A stretch of 34,985 nt of DNA from Phenylobacterium sp. (GCA_003136395.1 PLEH01000333.1:21595-56579), one strand, 5' to 3'; shown: positions 1 to 9,867, counted from the stretch's first letter. The notes: a model not told the origin generated them from the letters alone. Numbers and translations: made by a program.

Positions 1-3
1 TCG

Positions 4-33
4 ACCCATAGCGGACATTGGGAGAGTCCGCTT
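4..33. repeat. REP-like hairpin repeat, copy 1
   Basis: A short palindromic element: AGCGGAC and GTCCGCT arms of 7 bp around a 9-nt loop (attgggaga). Closely related copies lie at 2933-2962 and 9868-9890. A further GTCCGCT half-site follows about 65 bp downstream, and copy 2 has a similar trailing half-site. It lies just upstream of the TPR gene. Dispersed hairpins of this type are common between genes in sphingomonads and Caulobacterales; that is general knowledge, not tested here. Confidence 0.6.
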
Positions 34-157
34 ACCCGATGGCAGGCCACACTGGGTCGAGCCGAGACGAGACGTCGCGCGTCCCACCGGGATGTCCGCT
101 CCGGCGTTGACGGCATGCGGGCGTTAGCCTCCCATACTCCGACTGGGGAGCGGCGTG

Positions 158-2080
158 ATGGGAGAGTTTCTGGAGCCGGAAGGCGAAGCTGCGCCCGATG
201 CGAGCCTTTCGAGCGACAGCGCCGCCGTGGGCATAGCCCTCGACCGCGCCCGCGGTCGCCGGGGGAAGGCTGCCGACCCCATTGCCGACCGCTTCCTGGC
301 CCGCCAGGAGGAGCTGGCCGCCAAACAACTGCACCACCTGGACGAACAATTCCGCCACCTGAGAGTGCGGGCGCTCAGCGAGCGACTGAAAGTAACGGTG
401 CAAGTTCTCACGATCCTGGTGGGCCTACTGGTGCTGGGCTCGGTCGGCTTGATGGCGTGGGAGGCGACCCGCGCCGACGGCCTGGTGATCAAGGCCTTCT
501 CCGTACCGCCCGCCATGGCGGCGCGCGGGGTCACCGGCGAGGCGCTCGCCGCCGAGACCATGGACCGGCTGAACGGAATCTCCGACGCCGCCGTCTCGGC
601 CGAAACCCAGCGGAGCGTGAGCGGCGATTGGGGCCACGACATCTCGATCCAGATTCCGGAGACGGGAGTCTCGCTCTCGCAGGTCGATGAATGGCTGCGC
701 GGCCGGCTGGGCCACCAGCGCCGCGTCACCGCCGAGGTGATGCAGGGCGAGGACGGCCGCCTGACGCTGGTCGCCCGCTCGGGGGCCTACGCCCTGCCGG
801 CGCAGACCGGCGCCATGGCCGACCTGCCGGCCATGCTGCAGAAGACCGCCGAGGCGCTCTACGCCCACGAGCAGCCGGCGAGCTATGACAGCTACTTGGA
901 GAACCAGGGCCGCTGGGACGACCAGCTCGACTTCGGGAAGGCGCTCACCGGGTCCCGGTCACGCGCCGATCAGGCGCTGGGCTACACGGCGATCGCGAAG
1001 GTCCTGGTGCACAGGGGCGACCGGACGGGCGCGCTGGCCGCCTACCAACGCGCCGCAAATATCGACCCGACCGTCACGCCGGACACGCTGCGAAACCTCG
1101 AAAACCTCGAAACGAACCTCGGCCACCCCGAAAATGCAGAACGCGTTCGCACCCGATACATTGGGCTGCTGCGCGACCGGCGCGCGTTCCCGACGCTTTC
1201 GGACGAGGCGCGTCGCCAACGTCTGCTGGAGACGGAGATGGTCGGCGGCGTGGCGACTGGCGACTTCGAGCGCACCCTGAAGGCGGCGACAACCGTCTCC
1301 CACTCCGAGCTCCTCGGCTTCGGCGCAGGTGGAACGGCGGTGTTCTCCATCGCCAATGCGCACTTCAACCGCCACGATGTGGCCGAGGCCAGGGCGGAAC
1401 TCGCCGCATTCACGCCCACCAATGCGGCGTTGGAGACCCGACTGGCCACCGCGCAGGTGACGTTTGCCCGCGTTCGGGAGGACTGGCCCCAGGCGATCGC
1501 GTTGTGGGACCGAATGGCGGCGCGGCCCGACTTCGCGCCCGGCGTCGTGACGCCCGCGAACCACGCCCACATCCTGGCGGAGGTCGGCCGCATCGCCGAG
1601 GCCGAAGCCCTGCTCGGCCCAACCCCGCTGGATTGCGCCCCGTGCGTGCTGCAACGGGGTGTCGTCGCCGCGCTCGCAGGCCACTCGGCCGAAGCCGACC
1701 ACTGGTTCGCCGAGACCCGCCGCATCGCCCCGCACATGAAGGACGCCCCCTTGGAATGGGGCCGCGCCCTGCTGGCCCGCGGCCAGCCGGCCGCCGCCAT
1801 CGTCCAGTTCCGCGCGGCCACCGACCTCGCGCCGAAGTGGGCGGACCCGAAGGCCTACTGGGGCGAAGCGCTACTAGCGCAAGGCGACGCCTACGCCGCC
1901 GCCGCCAAGCTCCAGGATGCCGCAGCCACGGCCCCACAGTGGGGCCGCCTCCACCTGAAATGGGGCGAGGCGCTGACGAAGCTCGGCAAGGCGGCCGAGG
2001 CGAAGGCGCAGTTCCGGGCCGCCGCTGGCCTCGACCTCACGACTGCTGAGCGGGCCGAGCTTTCGGCGCAAAAGGTCTAG
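158..2080 (+). CDS. Membrane-anchored tetratricopeptide-repeat protein
   Basis: A 640-residue protein. The first ~75 residues are charged and predicted cytoplasmic. One membrane span follows at about residues 78-102 (ILVGLLVLGSVGLMAW), then a large domain predicted to face the periplasm. The C-terminal half is TPR-like: A/L/G-rich helical pairs such as GYTAIAKVLVHRGDRTGALAAYQRA near 260-290 and repeated WGxALLxxGxxxxAxxxFxxAxxLAP units from about 540 to the end. The ATG at 158 is preferred over the GTG at 155 because GGGGAG ends 7 nt before it. The next gene starts 5 bp downstream, so the two probably form an operon. TPR domains usually bind protein partners. The 110-250 region resembles an uncharacterised domain I associate with alphaproteobacterial TPR proteins, and no specific role can be given. 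Confidence 0.85.
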   Translation: MGEFLEPEGEAAPDASLSSDSAAVGIALDRARGRRGKAADPIADRFLARQEELAAKQLHHLDEQFRHLRVRALSERLKVTVQVLTILVGLLVLGSVGLMAWEATRADGLVIKAFSVPPAMAARGVTGEALAAETMDRLNGISDAAVSAETQRSVSGDWGHDISIQIPETGVSLSQVDEWLRGRLGHQRRVTAEVMQGEDGRLTLVARSGAYALPAQTGAMADLPAMLQKTAEALYAHEQPASYDSYLENQGRWDDQLDFGKALTGSRSRADQALGYTAIAKVLVHRGDRTGALAAYQRAANIDPTVTPDTLRNLENLETNLGHPENAERVRTRYIGLLRDRRAFPTLSDEARRQRLLETEMVGGVATGDFERTLKAATTVSHSELLGFGAGGTAVFSIANAHFNRHDVAEARAELAAFTPTNAALETRLATAQVTFARVREDWPQAIALWDRMAARPDFAPGVVTPANHAHILAEVGRIAEAEALLGPTPLDCAPCVLQRGVVAALAGHSAEADHWFAETRRIAPHMKDAPLEWGRALLARGQPAAAIVQFRAATDLAPKWADPKAYWGEALLAQGDAYAAAAKLQDAAATAPQWGRLHLKWGEALTKLGKAAEAKAQFRAAAGLDLTTAERAELSAQKV

Positions 2081-2085
2081 CTCGC

Positions 2086-2868
2086 ATGGACATCCACAAA
2101 CCCAAGCCGTGGCACGGCGTCCGCGAGTTCCTGAAGGAGTACGTGATCATCGTCGTGGGCGTGCTGACGGCGCTGGGGGCGGAGCAGGGCGTCGAGTGGC
2201 TGCATTGGCGCTATCAGGTGCGCGCGGCCGAGGAGGCCCTGCTGCCCGAAATACAGCGCAATCTCCTGGACAGCTACGAGCGCATCATGCTGCTGCCGTG
2301 TATCAGCGGGCGCATCACCGAACTGCGCGACCGCCTGCAGGCGCCGGGAAGCCAATGGGCCGCCGACCCAGACCCGAGACCACCAGCGGGTGGCGATGCT
2401 CATCCTCCCCTGGCCGACCTCGCCAGGGGCGCACAGGCCCACGAGATGAACGATGTCGTGCTCACTTCAACGCGCCCGTGGCAGGACGGAGCCTATCAGG
2501 CGGCGCTTGCTGCGGGCGTGATTACCCATATGCCGCGCGAGCAGGCCCAACACTACGCGCGGATGCACCGTGGCTTCGAGCAGATGAAGGAATGGCAGGC
2601 AGCCGATCATGCCGCGAAAGTGCGGCTGACCTCCCTGGCGTTCGATACGGCGCTGACGCCGAGCGAGAAGCATGAATACCTGGACGTGCTCGGTGAGCTG
2701 GCCTTCATCAACAACCAGATGGTCACCAGCGCCGCCCAGGTGATTCAGGGAGCCGACAAGATCGGCTTTCGCATCCGGCGCGCGCACCTGGACGCGAGGC
2801 TGAAGACAGCGGCACCGCTCACTCGCGCGTGCTTCTACCAGCCTGCCGTCCCGCTGGATCCCCGCTGA
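2086..2868 (+). CDS. Small N-terminally membrane-anchored protein of unknown function
   Basis: A 260-residue protein beginning MDIHKPKPWHGVREFLKEY, followed by one hydrophobic helix (about residues 18-34). The rest is largely helical and soluble, probably a juxtamembrane coiled region plus a helical domain. The short gap after the TPR gene points to co-transcription. Proteins with this MDIHKP...REFLKEY...VGVLTALGAEQ opening are conserved but uncharacterised in Caulobacterales and sphingomonads (recalled, not searched). A truncated second copy of the same opening begins 10 bp after the stop codon, showing that the gene was once tandemly duplicated. Function unknown; a membrane partner of the TPR protein is the simplest guess from context. 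Confidence 0.75.
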   Translation: MDIHKPKPWHGVREFLKEYVIIVVGVLTALGAEQGVEWLHWRYQVRAAEEALLPEIQRNLLDSYERIMLLPCISGRITELRDRLQAPGSQWAADPDPRPPAGGDAHPPLADLARGAQAHEMNDVVLTSTRPWQDGAYQAALAAGVITHMPREQAQHYARMHRGFEQMKEWQAADHAAKVRLTSLAFDTALTPSEKHEYLDVLGELAFINNQMVTSAAQVIQGADKIGFRIRRAHLDARLKTAAPLTRACFYQPAVPLDPR

Positions 2869-2877
2869 GGACCCGCC

Positions 2878-2940
2878 ATGGACACCCATAAGCCGAGGCC
2901 TCGGCGCGGCCTGCGGGGAATGTCCGCTTTCCCCCCATAG
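2878..2940 (+). pseudogene. Truncated N-terminus of a second MDIHKP-type paralogue
   Basis: An ATG with a good Shine-Dalgarno (GAGG, 8 nt upstream) opens a 20-codon frame reading MDTHKPRPRRGLRG and then ending at a TAG. Its first residues match the opening of the preceding gene (MDIHKPKPWHGVREFLKEY). The match breaks off exactly where the REP-like repeat begins (AATGTCCGCTTT and the hairpin at 2933-2962), and the stop codon lies within that repeat. I read this as a tandem paralogue whose body was lost or displaced at the repeat. Confidence 0.6.
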
Positions 2941-2962
2941 CGGACTCTGGGGAGGTCCGCTT
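2919..2962. repeat. REP-like hairpin repeat, copy 2, at a gene breakpoint
   Basis: A TGTCCGCTTT half-site is followed by the same AGCGGAC...GTCCGCT hairpin as at 4-33, with a G-rich loop. A second GTCCGCT half-site follows at about 2980. The element sits at the point where the truncated paralogue loses similarity to its neighbour. Confidence 0.6.
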
Positions 2963-3310
2963 CCAGGCGCCGGTATGACGTCCGCTCCTGACGCACAGCC
3001 GACCGAGCGCTTCCAGGACCGTTGTCGAGGCAAATTGGGGGACAGGATTAGCTGTCCCACGCGTTCGCGCATCGCAGCGCTCGGCTGGCCCGGGCTTCGG
3101 AAGGCCCGCTTTCGCGACCGACCTCAAGGCCCGCTTTCGCCCCTTGCGCCCCTTGCGGTCGTTCGGCAATGCAAGGCGAGGCGTCCGCCCGGCGCCAGGC
3201 GCCGACGTCTGCAGCGGTGCGGAAAGCTGACGTCCAAAGCACCGAACAATTGTCCCGCAATCTTGACTGACCCTTGCGCCAATGCGCCGGCCTCGCCATC
3301 CTACGGCGGC
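2941..3310. other. Gene-free stretch with hairpin and direct repeats
   Basis: No convincing protein gene; the open frame through here lacks coding character until the ATG at 3311. It contains a 7-bp hairpin (GGGACAG/CTGTCCC, 3039-3058) and a 15-bp direct repeat AAGGCCCGCTTTCGC at 3101-3115 and 3126-3140, 25 bp apart. These look like remnants of dispersed repeats. The promoter of the metal-efflux operon must lie in the last part of the stretch, but I cannot place -35/-10 boxes with confidence. Confidence 0.5.
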
Positions 3311-3670
3311 ATGCAGCGCGTCCGCGCCTTTATGGGTCTGCTCGCCGCGATCATCCTGATGGTCAGCGGGGCGCCGGTCAGCGCGTCGGCGAACGCCTGC
3401 AACCCGTGCCCGCCGGACTGCCCGATGATGGCTCAGATGGCAAAGGCCGCGGCGGGCCACCACGACCAGGCGCCGGGGAGGAGCGGCAAGGTCGAGAACC
3501 CCTGCAAATCGATTGCGGTCTGTCAGAGCGCCTTCGCTGTGCCGCTGCTTCCGCAGGCGGCCGTCGAGACGGTCCTGCTCGCTGAAATCACTGAGCACGA
3601 CCTGCCCGGCGCGTTGGCGGCGCCCTCGCGGCCACCGGACCCCACGTTGAGACCCCCCATACGGCTCTGA
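3311..3670 (+). CDS. Secreted Cys/His-rich protein at the head of the copper-efflux operon
   Basis: A 119-residue protein with a Sec signal peptide (about residues 1-28, ending VSASA). It is followed by a metal-ligand-rich segment (CNPCPPDCPMMAQM, then GHHD, then NPCKSIAVC) and a proline-rich tail ending RPPDPTLRPPIRL. The pattern of Cys, Met and His ligands and its place 70 bp ahead of cusC suggest a periplasmic copper/silver-binding or sensing accessory protein, in the manner of CopL-like leader proteins of copper operons. The ATG at 3311 is chosen because it gives a clean signal peptide; the longer open frame upstream is basic and non-coding in character. I do not recognise a named family with certainty. 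Confidence 0.7.
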   Translation: MQRVRAFMGLLAAIILMVSGAPVSASANACNPCPPDCPMMAQMAKAAAGHHDQAPGRSGKVENPCKSIAVCQSAFAVPLLPQAAVETVLLAEITEHDLPGALAAPSRPPDPTLRPPIRL

Positions 3671-3740
3671 GCCCCTTGTGACCCGGCGGCCTCCACCGCC
3701 GGCCCTTGGCGCCTGCGCGTCGTCAACAGGACTCCAGAGC

Positions 3741-4976
3741 ATGTCTCCCAATCGATGGCTGCCGACCCTCGTGGTCGCCGCGGCCCTGGCGAGCCCGGCC
3801 CACGCCGGACCGCTCACTTTCGCCCAGGCGCTGGATCGCGCCGCCGCGGGCGCGCCCAGCCTTCAGGCCGCCGCGCTGCAAACCGAAGCGGCCCGAGCCT
3901 CCGCGCGCTCCGCCGGCGCCCTGCCCGATCCGAAGCTGAATGTCGGCGTCGAGGGCTTCCCGGTCTCGGGGCCGAACGCCGGGCGGCCGTCGCGCGACGA
4001 CTTCTCCGACGTGCGCATCGGGATCATGCAGGATGTGCCGAACATGGGACGCCGGCAGGCTGCGGTCGCCGGCGCGACGGCGGCCATATCCCAGGCCGAG
4101 GCCGCGCGGCTCGTGGAGCTGCGCAAAGTCAGGGTCGCGACGGCGCTGGCCTGGATCGACGTCGCCTATGCCGAACGCCGCCTCGCCGCCGTCGACCAGG
4201 TCCTGGCCAGCCTGCGCCCGCTTTGGGACGCGCAGCCCTCGGCGGTGGCGGCGGGCCGACAGCGGCCGGGACAGGCGCTGTCCCCCGTGCAGATGCGCGC
4301 GACGCTTGAAGACCGGCGCAGCGAACAGGTCGCGGGTCTCGCCCGCGCAAGGGCCGAGCTGACGAGATGGACGGGCGAGACAGCCCCCTCCGTCGTCGGC
4401 GCGCCGCCGGAGTTCAATCCTGATCCCACCGCGTTGCGCGCCGCGTTGGAGACCAATCCCACGCTGCTCGCCTACCGCTCGGCCGCCTCCCGCGCCGACG
4501 CCGAGGTCAAGGCCGCCCGGGCCGCCGAACATCCGGACTGGGGCTGGGAGGTCGCCTACCAGCGGCGCGATCCCCGGTTCGGCGACATGCTCTCCGCCGG
4601 CGTGACCGTGAGCCTTCCGCTGTTCGCCAGCACGCGGCAGGAACCGCTGGTGGCGGCGCGACGGGCCGACGCGTCCCGCGTCCAGGCCGACCGGGAGGAC
4701 GCCCGGCGCGGTCTCGCCGCCCAGCTCGACGCCGACCTGGCCGACCACGAAATGCATCACGCCCAATGGATGCGCGCCACCGGCGCGGTGGTTCCGGCGG
4801 CCACGCAACGGGCCGATCTTGAGACCGCGAGCTACGCCGCCGGCACGGCGACCCTGGCCGATGTGCTCGACGCCCTGAACGCTCTCGCCGACGCCAAGCT
4901 GACCGCCCTGGAGCGCGAGGCGACGATCGTCCGCGACGGGGCGCGGATCGTCCTCACCTACGGGAGCGACCAATGA
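3741..4976 (+). CDS. cusC: TolC-family outer-membrane channel of Cu/Ag efflux system (CusC-like)
   Basis: A 411-residue protein with a signal peptide (ALASPAHA) followed by two TolC-type repeats rich in Ala/Arg/Glu coiled-coil helices. These carry the family's hallmarks LTFAQALDRA near the mature N-terminus, a QDVPNMGRR segment, and an SAGVTVSLPLFASTRQ strand typical of the barrel insertion. It forms the outer-membrane exit duct of the tripartite RND pump encoded by the next two genes. The ATG at 3741 is chosen over an upstream frame start at 3678 because it begins the signal peptide directly. The stop overlaps the cusB start as ATGA, implying translational coupling. CzcC of a divalent-cation pump is the alternative, but the Met triad in the partner CusA favours Cu(I)/Ag(I). 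Confidence 0.9.
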   Translation: MSPNRWLPTLVVAAALASPAHAGPLTFAQALDRAAAGAPSLQAAALQTEAARASARSAGALPDPKLNVGVEGFPVSGPNAGRPSRDDFSDVRIGIMQDVPNMGRRQAAVAGATAAISQAEAARLVELRKVRVATALAWIDVAYAERRLAAVDQVLASLRPLWDAQPSAVAAGRQRPGQALSPVQMRATLEDRRSEQVAGLARARAELTRWTGETAPSVVGAPPEFNPDPTALRAALETNPTLLAYRSAASRADAEVKAARAAEHPDWGWEVAYQRRDPRFGDMLSAGVTVSLPLFASTRQEPLVAARRADASRVQADREDARRGLAAQLDADLADHEMHHAQWMRATGAVVPAATQRADLETASYAAGTATLADVLDALNALADAKLTALEREATIVRDGARIVLTYGSDQ

Positions 4977-6469
4977 ACCCTCGCCTGATGCTTCTCGCCG
5001 CGGCCGGCGCCGCCCTGGTTGCGGTCCTCGGCTTCGGTGTCGGGCGCCTGACGACAGAACAGCCCAAGGCCGCGGCTCCGGCTCAGCAGAGCGCGCGCCG
5101 CATTCTCTACTGGTACGACCCGATGATCCCCGTGGAGCACCATACCGGCCCGGGAAAATCGTCGATGAACATGACGCTCATCCCGAAATATGCGGATGAG
5201 AGCCCCGGCGCGGCCGGCGTCCAGATCGATCCGGCCAGGGCGCAGAACCTCGGCGTCCGGCTCGCGACGGTGGAGCGCGGCGCCCTGCCGAGCGACGTCA
5301 GCGCCACCGGCGTCATCGGCTTCAACGAACGCGACGTGGCCGTGGTGCAGGCCAAGGCGGCCGGATTCGTGCAACGGGTCTACGCCCGCGCTCCCGGCGA
5401 CACCGTGGCGGCCGGCGCGCCGCTGGCCGATCTGCTGGTCCCCGAATGGGCTGGCGCGCAGGGCGAATTCCTGGCTGTGCAGCGCACCGGCAATGCGGCC
5501 CTGATCCAGGCCACCCGCGAACGCCTGAAGCTGCTCGGAATGGCGCCTGCGCTGATCGAAGCGGTGGAGAAGACCGGCCACGTCCGCAACGTCGTCACCG
5601 TCTCCACGCCCACCGGCGGCGTGATCAAGACCCTGAGTGTCCGCAACGGCATGACCGTCACGGCCGGCCAGACCCTGGCCGAAGTCAACGGCCTGTCGCG
5701 GGTCTGGCTGAACGCCTCGATCCCCGAAGTCATGGCGGGTCAGGTCCGACTTGGCGAAGGCGTCACGGCGACCCTGGCCGCCTATCCGGGTGAGACCTTC
5801 AATGGGCGGGTCAGCGCGATCCTGCCGCAGACCGATGTCGCCAGCCACACGCTGACGGCGCGCATCGACCTGCCCAATCCGGGCGGGCGGTTGCGGCCCG
5901 GCATGTTCGCGTCAGCTCAGTTCGGCGGCATGAGCCAGCCAGCGTTGCTCGTGCCTTCAGAGGCCGTGATCCGCACCGGCGCGCGCAGCCTGGTTATGAT
6001 CGCTCAGCCCGGCGGTCGCTATGCGCCGGCCCAGGTGAGGATCGGGCGCGAAGCTGACGGCAAGACTGAAATCCTGGCCGGGCTATCCGAAGGCGAGAAA
6101 GTGGTCGCCTCCGGCCAGTTCCTGATCGACAGCGAAGCCAACCTCTCTGGCGTCCAAGCCAGGCCTATCGCGCCCCCGGCGCCGGGCGCCCCAACGCCTG
6201 CACCCGCGCCGAAGCCCAATCCATCGCCCGCCAAGGCTCCGGCCCTTTACGAGAGCGTTGGGCGGGTCGAGCAGATCAGCCCGGCCTCGGTCACCTTGTC
6301 GCACCAGCCGGTGCCCGCCATCGGCTGGCCGGCCATGACCATGACCTTCAAACTGGCCGACCCGGCGCTGGCCCAAGGCGTCAAGGTCGGCGACCGCGTG
6401 GCCTTCGCCTTCGACCAGCTCTCCGCCGGACCCACCGTGCGACGGATGAGCAAGGCGACCGCGCCATGA
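4973..6469 (+). CDS. cusB: RND periplasmic adaptor with heavy-metal-binding N-terminus and fused CusF domain (CusB-like)
   Basis: A 498-residue membrane-fusion protein. An N-terminal membrane/signal segment (residues 5-25) is followed by the CusB metal-binding motif YWYDPM with Met51, Met65 and Met67 ([13 protein letters not shown]). These correspond to the methionines that hand Cu(I)/Ag(I) to the pump in E. coli CusB. Barrel-sandwich, hairpin and beta-barrel domains fill about 75-390. A Pro/Ala linker (395-422) leads to a C-terminal CusF-like OB domain (about 424-498) with His444, Trp452, Met455 and Met457, the full set of CusF ligands. The adaptor joins CusA to CusC and also carries its own metallochaperone module. 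It overlaps cusC and cusA by 4 bp on each side. Confidence 0.92.
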   Translation: MNPRLMLLAAAGAALVAVLGFGVGRLTTEQPKAAAPAQQSARRILYWYDPMIPVEHHTGPGKSSMNMTLIPKYADESPGAAGVQIDPARAQNLGVRLATVERGALPSDVSATGVIGFNERDVAVVQAKAAGFVQRVYARAPGDTVAAGAPLADLLVPEWAGAQGEFLAVQRTGNAALIQATRERLKLLGMAPALIEAVEKTGHVRNVVTVSTPTGGVIKTLSVRNGMTVTAGQTLAEVNGLSRVWLNASIPEVMAGQVRLGEGVTATLAAYPGETFNGRVSAILPQTDVASHTLTARIDLPNPGGRLRPGMFASAQFGGMSQPALLVPSEAVIRTGARSLVMIAQPGGRYAPAQVRIGREADGKTEILAGLSEGEKVVASGQFLIDSEANLSGVQARPIAPPAPGAPTPAPAPKPNPSPAKAPALYESVGRVEQISPASVTLSHQPVPAIGWPAMTMTFKLADPALAQGVKVGDRVAFAFDQLSAGPTVRRMSKATAP

Positions 6470-9400
6470 TCGCCGCGGTCATCCGGGCCGCCGTCCGCGC
6501 ACGCGTCTTCGTCCTGCTGGCGGCGCTGGCCCTGCTGGCGGTCGGCGTGATCGCGGTCCGCTCCACCCCCGTGGACGCCCTGCCGGACCTCTCCGACGTG
6601 CAGGTGGTGATCCGCACCAGCTATCCCGGTCAGGCGCCGCAGATCGTTGAGAACCAGGTCACCTATCCGCTGACCACCACCATGCTTTCGGTGCCGGGCG
6701 CCAAGACCGTGCGCGGCTACTCCTATTTCGGCGACAGCTTCGTCTACGTGATCTTCGAGGACGGGACTGACCTCTACTGGGCGCGCTCGCGGGTGCTTGA
6801 GTACCTGAACCAGGCGCAGAGCCGCCTGCCCGCCGCCGCCAAACCCGCGCTCGGCCCGGACGCCACGGGGGTCGGCTGGATCTACGAATACGCCCTCGTG
6901 GACCGCACGGGCCGCCACGACCTCGCCCAGCTCCGCGGCCTTCAGGACTGGTTCCTGCGCTACGAGCTGAAGACCCTGCCGGGGGTCGCCGAGGTCGCCA
7001 GCATCGGCGGCATGGTCCGCGAATATCAGGTGGTGCTCGATCCCGTGAAGCTCGCCGCTTTTGGCGTCACCCACCAGCAGACCGTCGAGGCCATCCAACG
7101 CGCCAACCAGGAGACCGGCGGCTCGGTGCTGGAGATGGGCGAGGCCGAGTACATGGTCCGCGCCTCCGGCTACCTGAAAACCCTGGACGACTTCCGCACC
7201 ATTCCGCTGCGCACCGCGGCCGGTGGCGTGCCGGTGCGGCTAGGCGATGTGGCGACCCTCCAGATCGGCCCGGAGATGCGCCGTGGCGTCGCCGAGCTAA
7301 ATGGCGAGGGCGAGGTGGCCGGCGGCGTGGTGGTGCTGCGCTCGGGCAAGAACGCGCGGACCACGCTCACCGCCGTGAAGGCCAAGCTGGAGGAGCTGAA
7401 GCGCAGCCTGCCGGCCGGCGTCGAGATCGTGACCACCTACGACCGCTCGCAGCTCATCGACCGGGCGATCTCCAACCTCAGCGAAAAGCTGATCGAGGAG
7501 TTCATCATCGTCGCCTTGGTCTGCGGCCTCTTCCTCTGGCACGCCCGCTCGGCGCTGGTGGCGATCCTCACCCTGCCGCTGGGCGTCCTCTTCGCCTTCA
7601 TCGTCATGAGGGTGCAGGGCGTGAACGCCAACATCATGTCGCTGGGCGGCATCGCCATCGCCATCGGCGCCATGGTCGATGCGGCCGTGGTGATGATCGA
7701 GAACGCCCACAAACGGCTGGAGCGGTGGGACCACGAGCATCCCGGTGAGGCGATCCCGCAGGACACCCGCTGGCAGGTGGTCACGGAAGCCGCGGCCGAG
7801 GTCGGCCCAGCGCTGTTCCTGAGCCTCGTCATCATCACGCTCAGCTTCGCGCCGGTGTTCTCGCTCCAGGCGCAGGAGGGGCGCCTCTTCTCGCCGCTCG
7901 CCTTCACCAAGAGCTACGCCATGGCCGGGGCGGCGATCCTGTCGGTGACGCTGGTCCCGGTGCTCATGGGCTATCTGATCCGGGGCCGCATCCCGGCGGA
8001 AGACGCCAACCCGCTGAACCGCTGGCTTAGCTCTCTCTATCGCCCGGCCATCGACTGGACCCTTCGCAGGCCCAAGACCGTCCTGCTGCTGGCGCTGATC
8101 GCCTTTGCGACCACCGCCTGGCCGATGACCCGGCTCGGCGGCGAATTCATCCCGCCGATGGACGAAGGCGACCTTCTCTACATGCCTTCGGCGCTGCCGG
8201 GCCTTTCCGCGGAGAAGGCCTCGGAGCTGCTGCAACAGACCGACCGGCTCATCCGCACCGTGCCGGAGGTGAAGACCGTCTTCGGCAAGGCCGGCCGCGC
8301 GGAGAGCGCCACCGATCCGGCGCCGCTGGAGATGTTCGAAACCACCATCCAGTTCAAGCCGCGCGACCAGTGGCGGCCCGGCATGACGCCGGAGAAGCTG
8401 GTGGACGAGCTGGACCGGGTCGTGAAGGTCCCCGGCCTCGCCAACGTCTGGGTCCCGCCGATCCGCAACCGCATCGACATGCTGGCGACCGGCATCAAGA
8501 GCCCCATCGGCGTGAAGGTGTCGGGCTCCGACCTCGCCCAGCTCGACCGGGTGGCGGCGGCGGTCGAGGCGGTGGCCAAGCGCACGCCGGGCGTCAGCTC
8601 CGCGCTCGCCGAACGTCTCACCGGCGGCCGTTACGTTGACCTGACCATCGACCGGGCGGCGGCGGCCCGCTTCGGCCTGAACATCGCCGACGTGCAGGAG
8701 ATCGTGGCCGGCGCCATTGGCGGTCAGACCGTGGGCGAGACGGTCGAGGGCGTGGCGCGCTACCCGATCAGCGTGCGCTATCCCCGCGAACTGCGCGACA
8801 GCCTGGAAGGCCTGCGCGCCTTGCCGATCCTGACCCCGGCCGGCCAGCAGATCACGCTCGGCGCCGTCGCCCAGGTGCGGATCGCCGACGGCCCGCCCAT
8901 GCTCAAGACCGAGAACGCCCGGCCCTCGACCTGGGTCTATGTCGACGTGCGGGGCCGCGACCTCAACTCCGTGGTCACCGATCTGCGGCGCGCGGTGGCG
9001 AAGGACGCGCCCCTGCCGCCGGGCGTCTCCATCGCCTACTCGGGCCAGTTCGAATACCTCCAGCGCGCGGCCGAACGGCTCGAGCTGGTGGCGCCCGCGA
9101 CGCTCCTGATCATCTTCCTGCTGCTCTACCTGACCTTCGGCCGGCTGGATGAGGCCGCGCTGATCATGGCCACTCTGCCCTTCGCGCTGACGGGCGGCAT
9201 CTGGACCCTCTACTGGCTAGGCTATCACCAGTCGGTCGCCACCGGCGTCGGCTTCATCGCGCTGGCCGGCGTCTCGGCCGAGTTCGGCGTGGTGATGCTG
9301 ATCTACCTGAAGCACGCCCTGGCGGAGCGCGGCCCTGATCCCAGCAACGAAGATCTGACCGCCGCCGTGCGGGAAGGCGCGCTGCTGCGCGTGCGGCCCA

Positions 9401-9621
9401 AGGCCATGACCGTCGCCGTGATCCTCGCCGGCCTCGCGCCCATCCTGATCGGCCATGGCGCGGGCTCGGAGGTCATGAGCCGCATCGCCGCCCCGATGAT
9501 CGGCGGCATGCTCACCGCGCCGCTGCTCTCCATGCTCGTCATCCCGGCCGGCTACCTGCTGCTGCGCCGACGTCGATCCCGACCCGTTTCCACCGCTCGC
9601 CCCCAAAGGAGTTTCCCGTGA
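6466..9621 (+). CDS. cusA: Heavy-metal efflux RND pump, Cu(I)/Ag(I) type (CusA-like)
   Basis: A 1051-residue inner-membrane RND transporter of typical length, with a first span at about 12-32 and further span groups around 340-540 and 880-1040. It uses the proton gradient to drive metal from periplasm and cytoplasm out through CusC. The three methionines that bind metal in the E. coli CusA periplasmic cleft are present at the same numbers: Met573 ([10 protein letters not shown]), Met623 ([11 protein letters not shown]) and Met672 ([15 protein letters not shown]). This argues for monovalent Cu/Ag rather than Zn/Co/Cd. The ATG overlaps the cusB stop (ATGA), and the TGA stop overlaps the GTG of the cusF-like gene, so all four are translationally coupled. 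Confidence 0.95.
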   Translation: MIAAVIRAAVRARVFVLLAALALLAVGVIAVRSTPVDALPDLSDVQVVIRTSYPGQAPQIVENQVTYPLTTTMLSVPGAKTVRGYSYFGDSFVYVIFEDGTDLYWARSRVLEYLNQAQSRLPAAAKPALGPDATGVGWIYEYALVDRTGRHDLAQLRGLQDWFLRYELKTLPGVAEVASIGGMVREYQVVLDPVKLAAFGVTHQQTVEAIQRANQETGGSVLEMGEAEYMVRASGYLKTLDDFRTIPLRTAAGGVPVRLGDVATLQIGPEMRRGVAELNGEGEVAGGVVVLRSGKNARTTLTAVKAKLEELKRSLPAGVEIVTTYDRSQLIDRAISNLSEKLIEEFIIVALVCGLFLWHARSALVAILTLPLGVLFAFIVMRVQGVNANIMSLGGIAIAIGAMVDAAVVMIENAHKRLERWDHEHPGEAIPQDTRWQVVTEAAAEVGPALFLSLVIITLSFAPVFSLQAQEGRLFSPLAFTKSYAMAGAAILSVTLVPVLMGYLIRGRIPAEDANPLNRWLSSLYRPAIDWTLRRPKTVLLLALIAFATTAWPMTRLGGEFIPPMDEGDLLYMPSALPGLSAEKASELLQQTDRLIRTVPEVKTVFGKAGRAESATDPAPLEMFETTIQFKPRDQWRPGMTPEKLVDELDRVVKVPGLANVWVPPIRNRIDMLATGIKSPIGVKVSGSDLAQLDRVAAAVEAVAKRTPGVSSALAERLTGGRYVDLTIDRAAAARFGLNIADVQEIVAGAIGGQTVGETVEGVARYPISVRYPRELRDSLEGLRALPILTPAGQQITLGAVAQVRIADGPPMLKTENARPSTWVYVDVRGRDLNSVVTDLRRAVAKDAPLPPGVSIAYSGQFEYLQRAAERLELVAPATLLIIFLLLYLTFGRLDEAALIMATLPFALTGGIWTLYWLGYHQSVATGVGFIALAGVSAEFGVVMLIYLKHALAERGPDPSNEDLTAAVREGALLRVRPKAMTVAVILAGLAPILIGHGAGSEVMSRIAAPMIGGMLTAPLLSMLVIPAGYLLLRRRRSRPVSTARPQRSFP

Positions 9622-9857
9622 GAGCACACCTGCTGGCCCTGTCCACGATCCTGGCCTTCACCGCCGCCGAAGCGGCCGGCGGCACGCTGACCATCAGGCG
9701 CCAGCCCATCGCAGCGCTCGGCTGGCCGGCCATGACCATGAGCTTCAGGGCCACGCCGGCCGCGTTCCTGAAGGGGCTGAAGGTCGGCCAAAAGATCGGC
9801 TTCGACGCCCGTCAGGGAACCGGCCTTCCGGAACTCACCGCGATCCGCAAACAGTAG
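9618..9857 (+). CDS. cusF: Periplasmic CusF-like copper-binding protein, shortened and lacking the ligand His
   Basis: A 79-residue protein: signal peptide (about residues 1-20, AAEAA) followed by a short OB-fold segment carrying GWPAMTMSF with Trp36, Met39 and Met41, the cation-pi Trp and two Met ligands of CusF. The usual coordinating His (His36 in E. coli CusF; His444 in the CusB-fused domain here) is Arg28, a single CAC-to-CGC change relative to the cusB copy. The first beta strand present in the cusB domain is missing. A 24-nt stretch (9718-9741) is identical to 6321-6344 in cusB, so the gene may derive from that domain. The GTG start overlaps the cusA stop; AAAGGA lies 7 nt upstream. 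Confidence 0.8.
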   Translation: MRAHLLALSTILAFTAAEAAGGTLTIRRQPIAALGWPAMTMSFRATPAAFLKGLKVGQKIGFDARQGTGLPELTAIRKQ

Positions 9858-9867
9858 AAGGCCGAGG

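Noticed and set aside
3039-3058. GGGACAG/CTGTCCC hairpin as a terminator for the first operon
   Set aside because: No T-run follows, and similar strings occur as dispersed repeats, so it is described only as part of the gene-free stretch.
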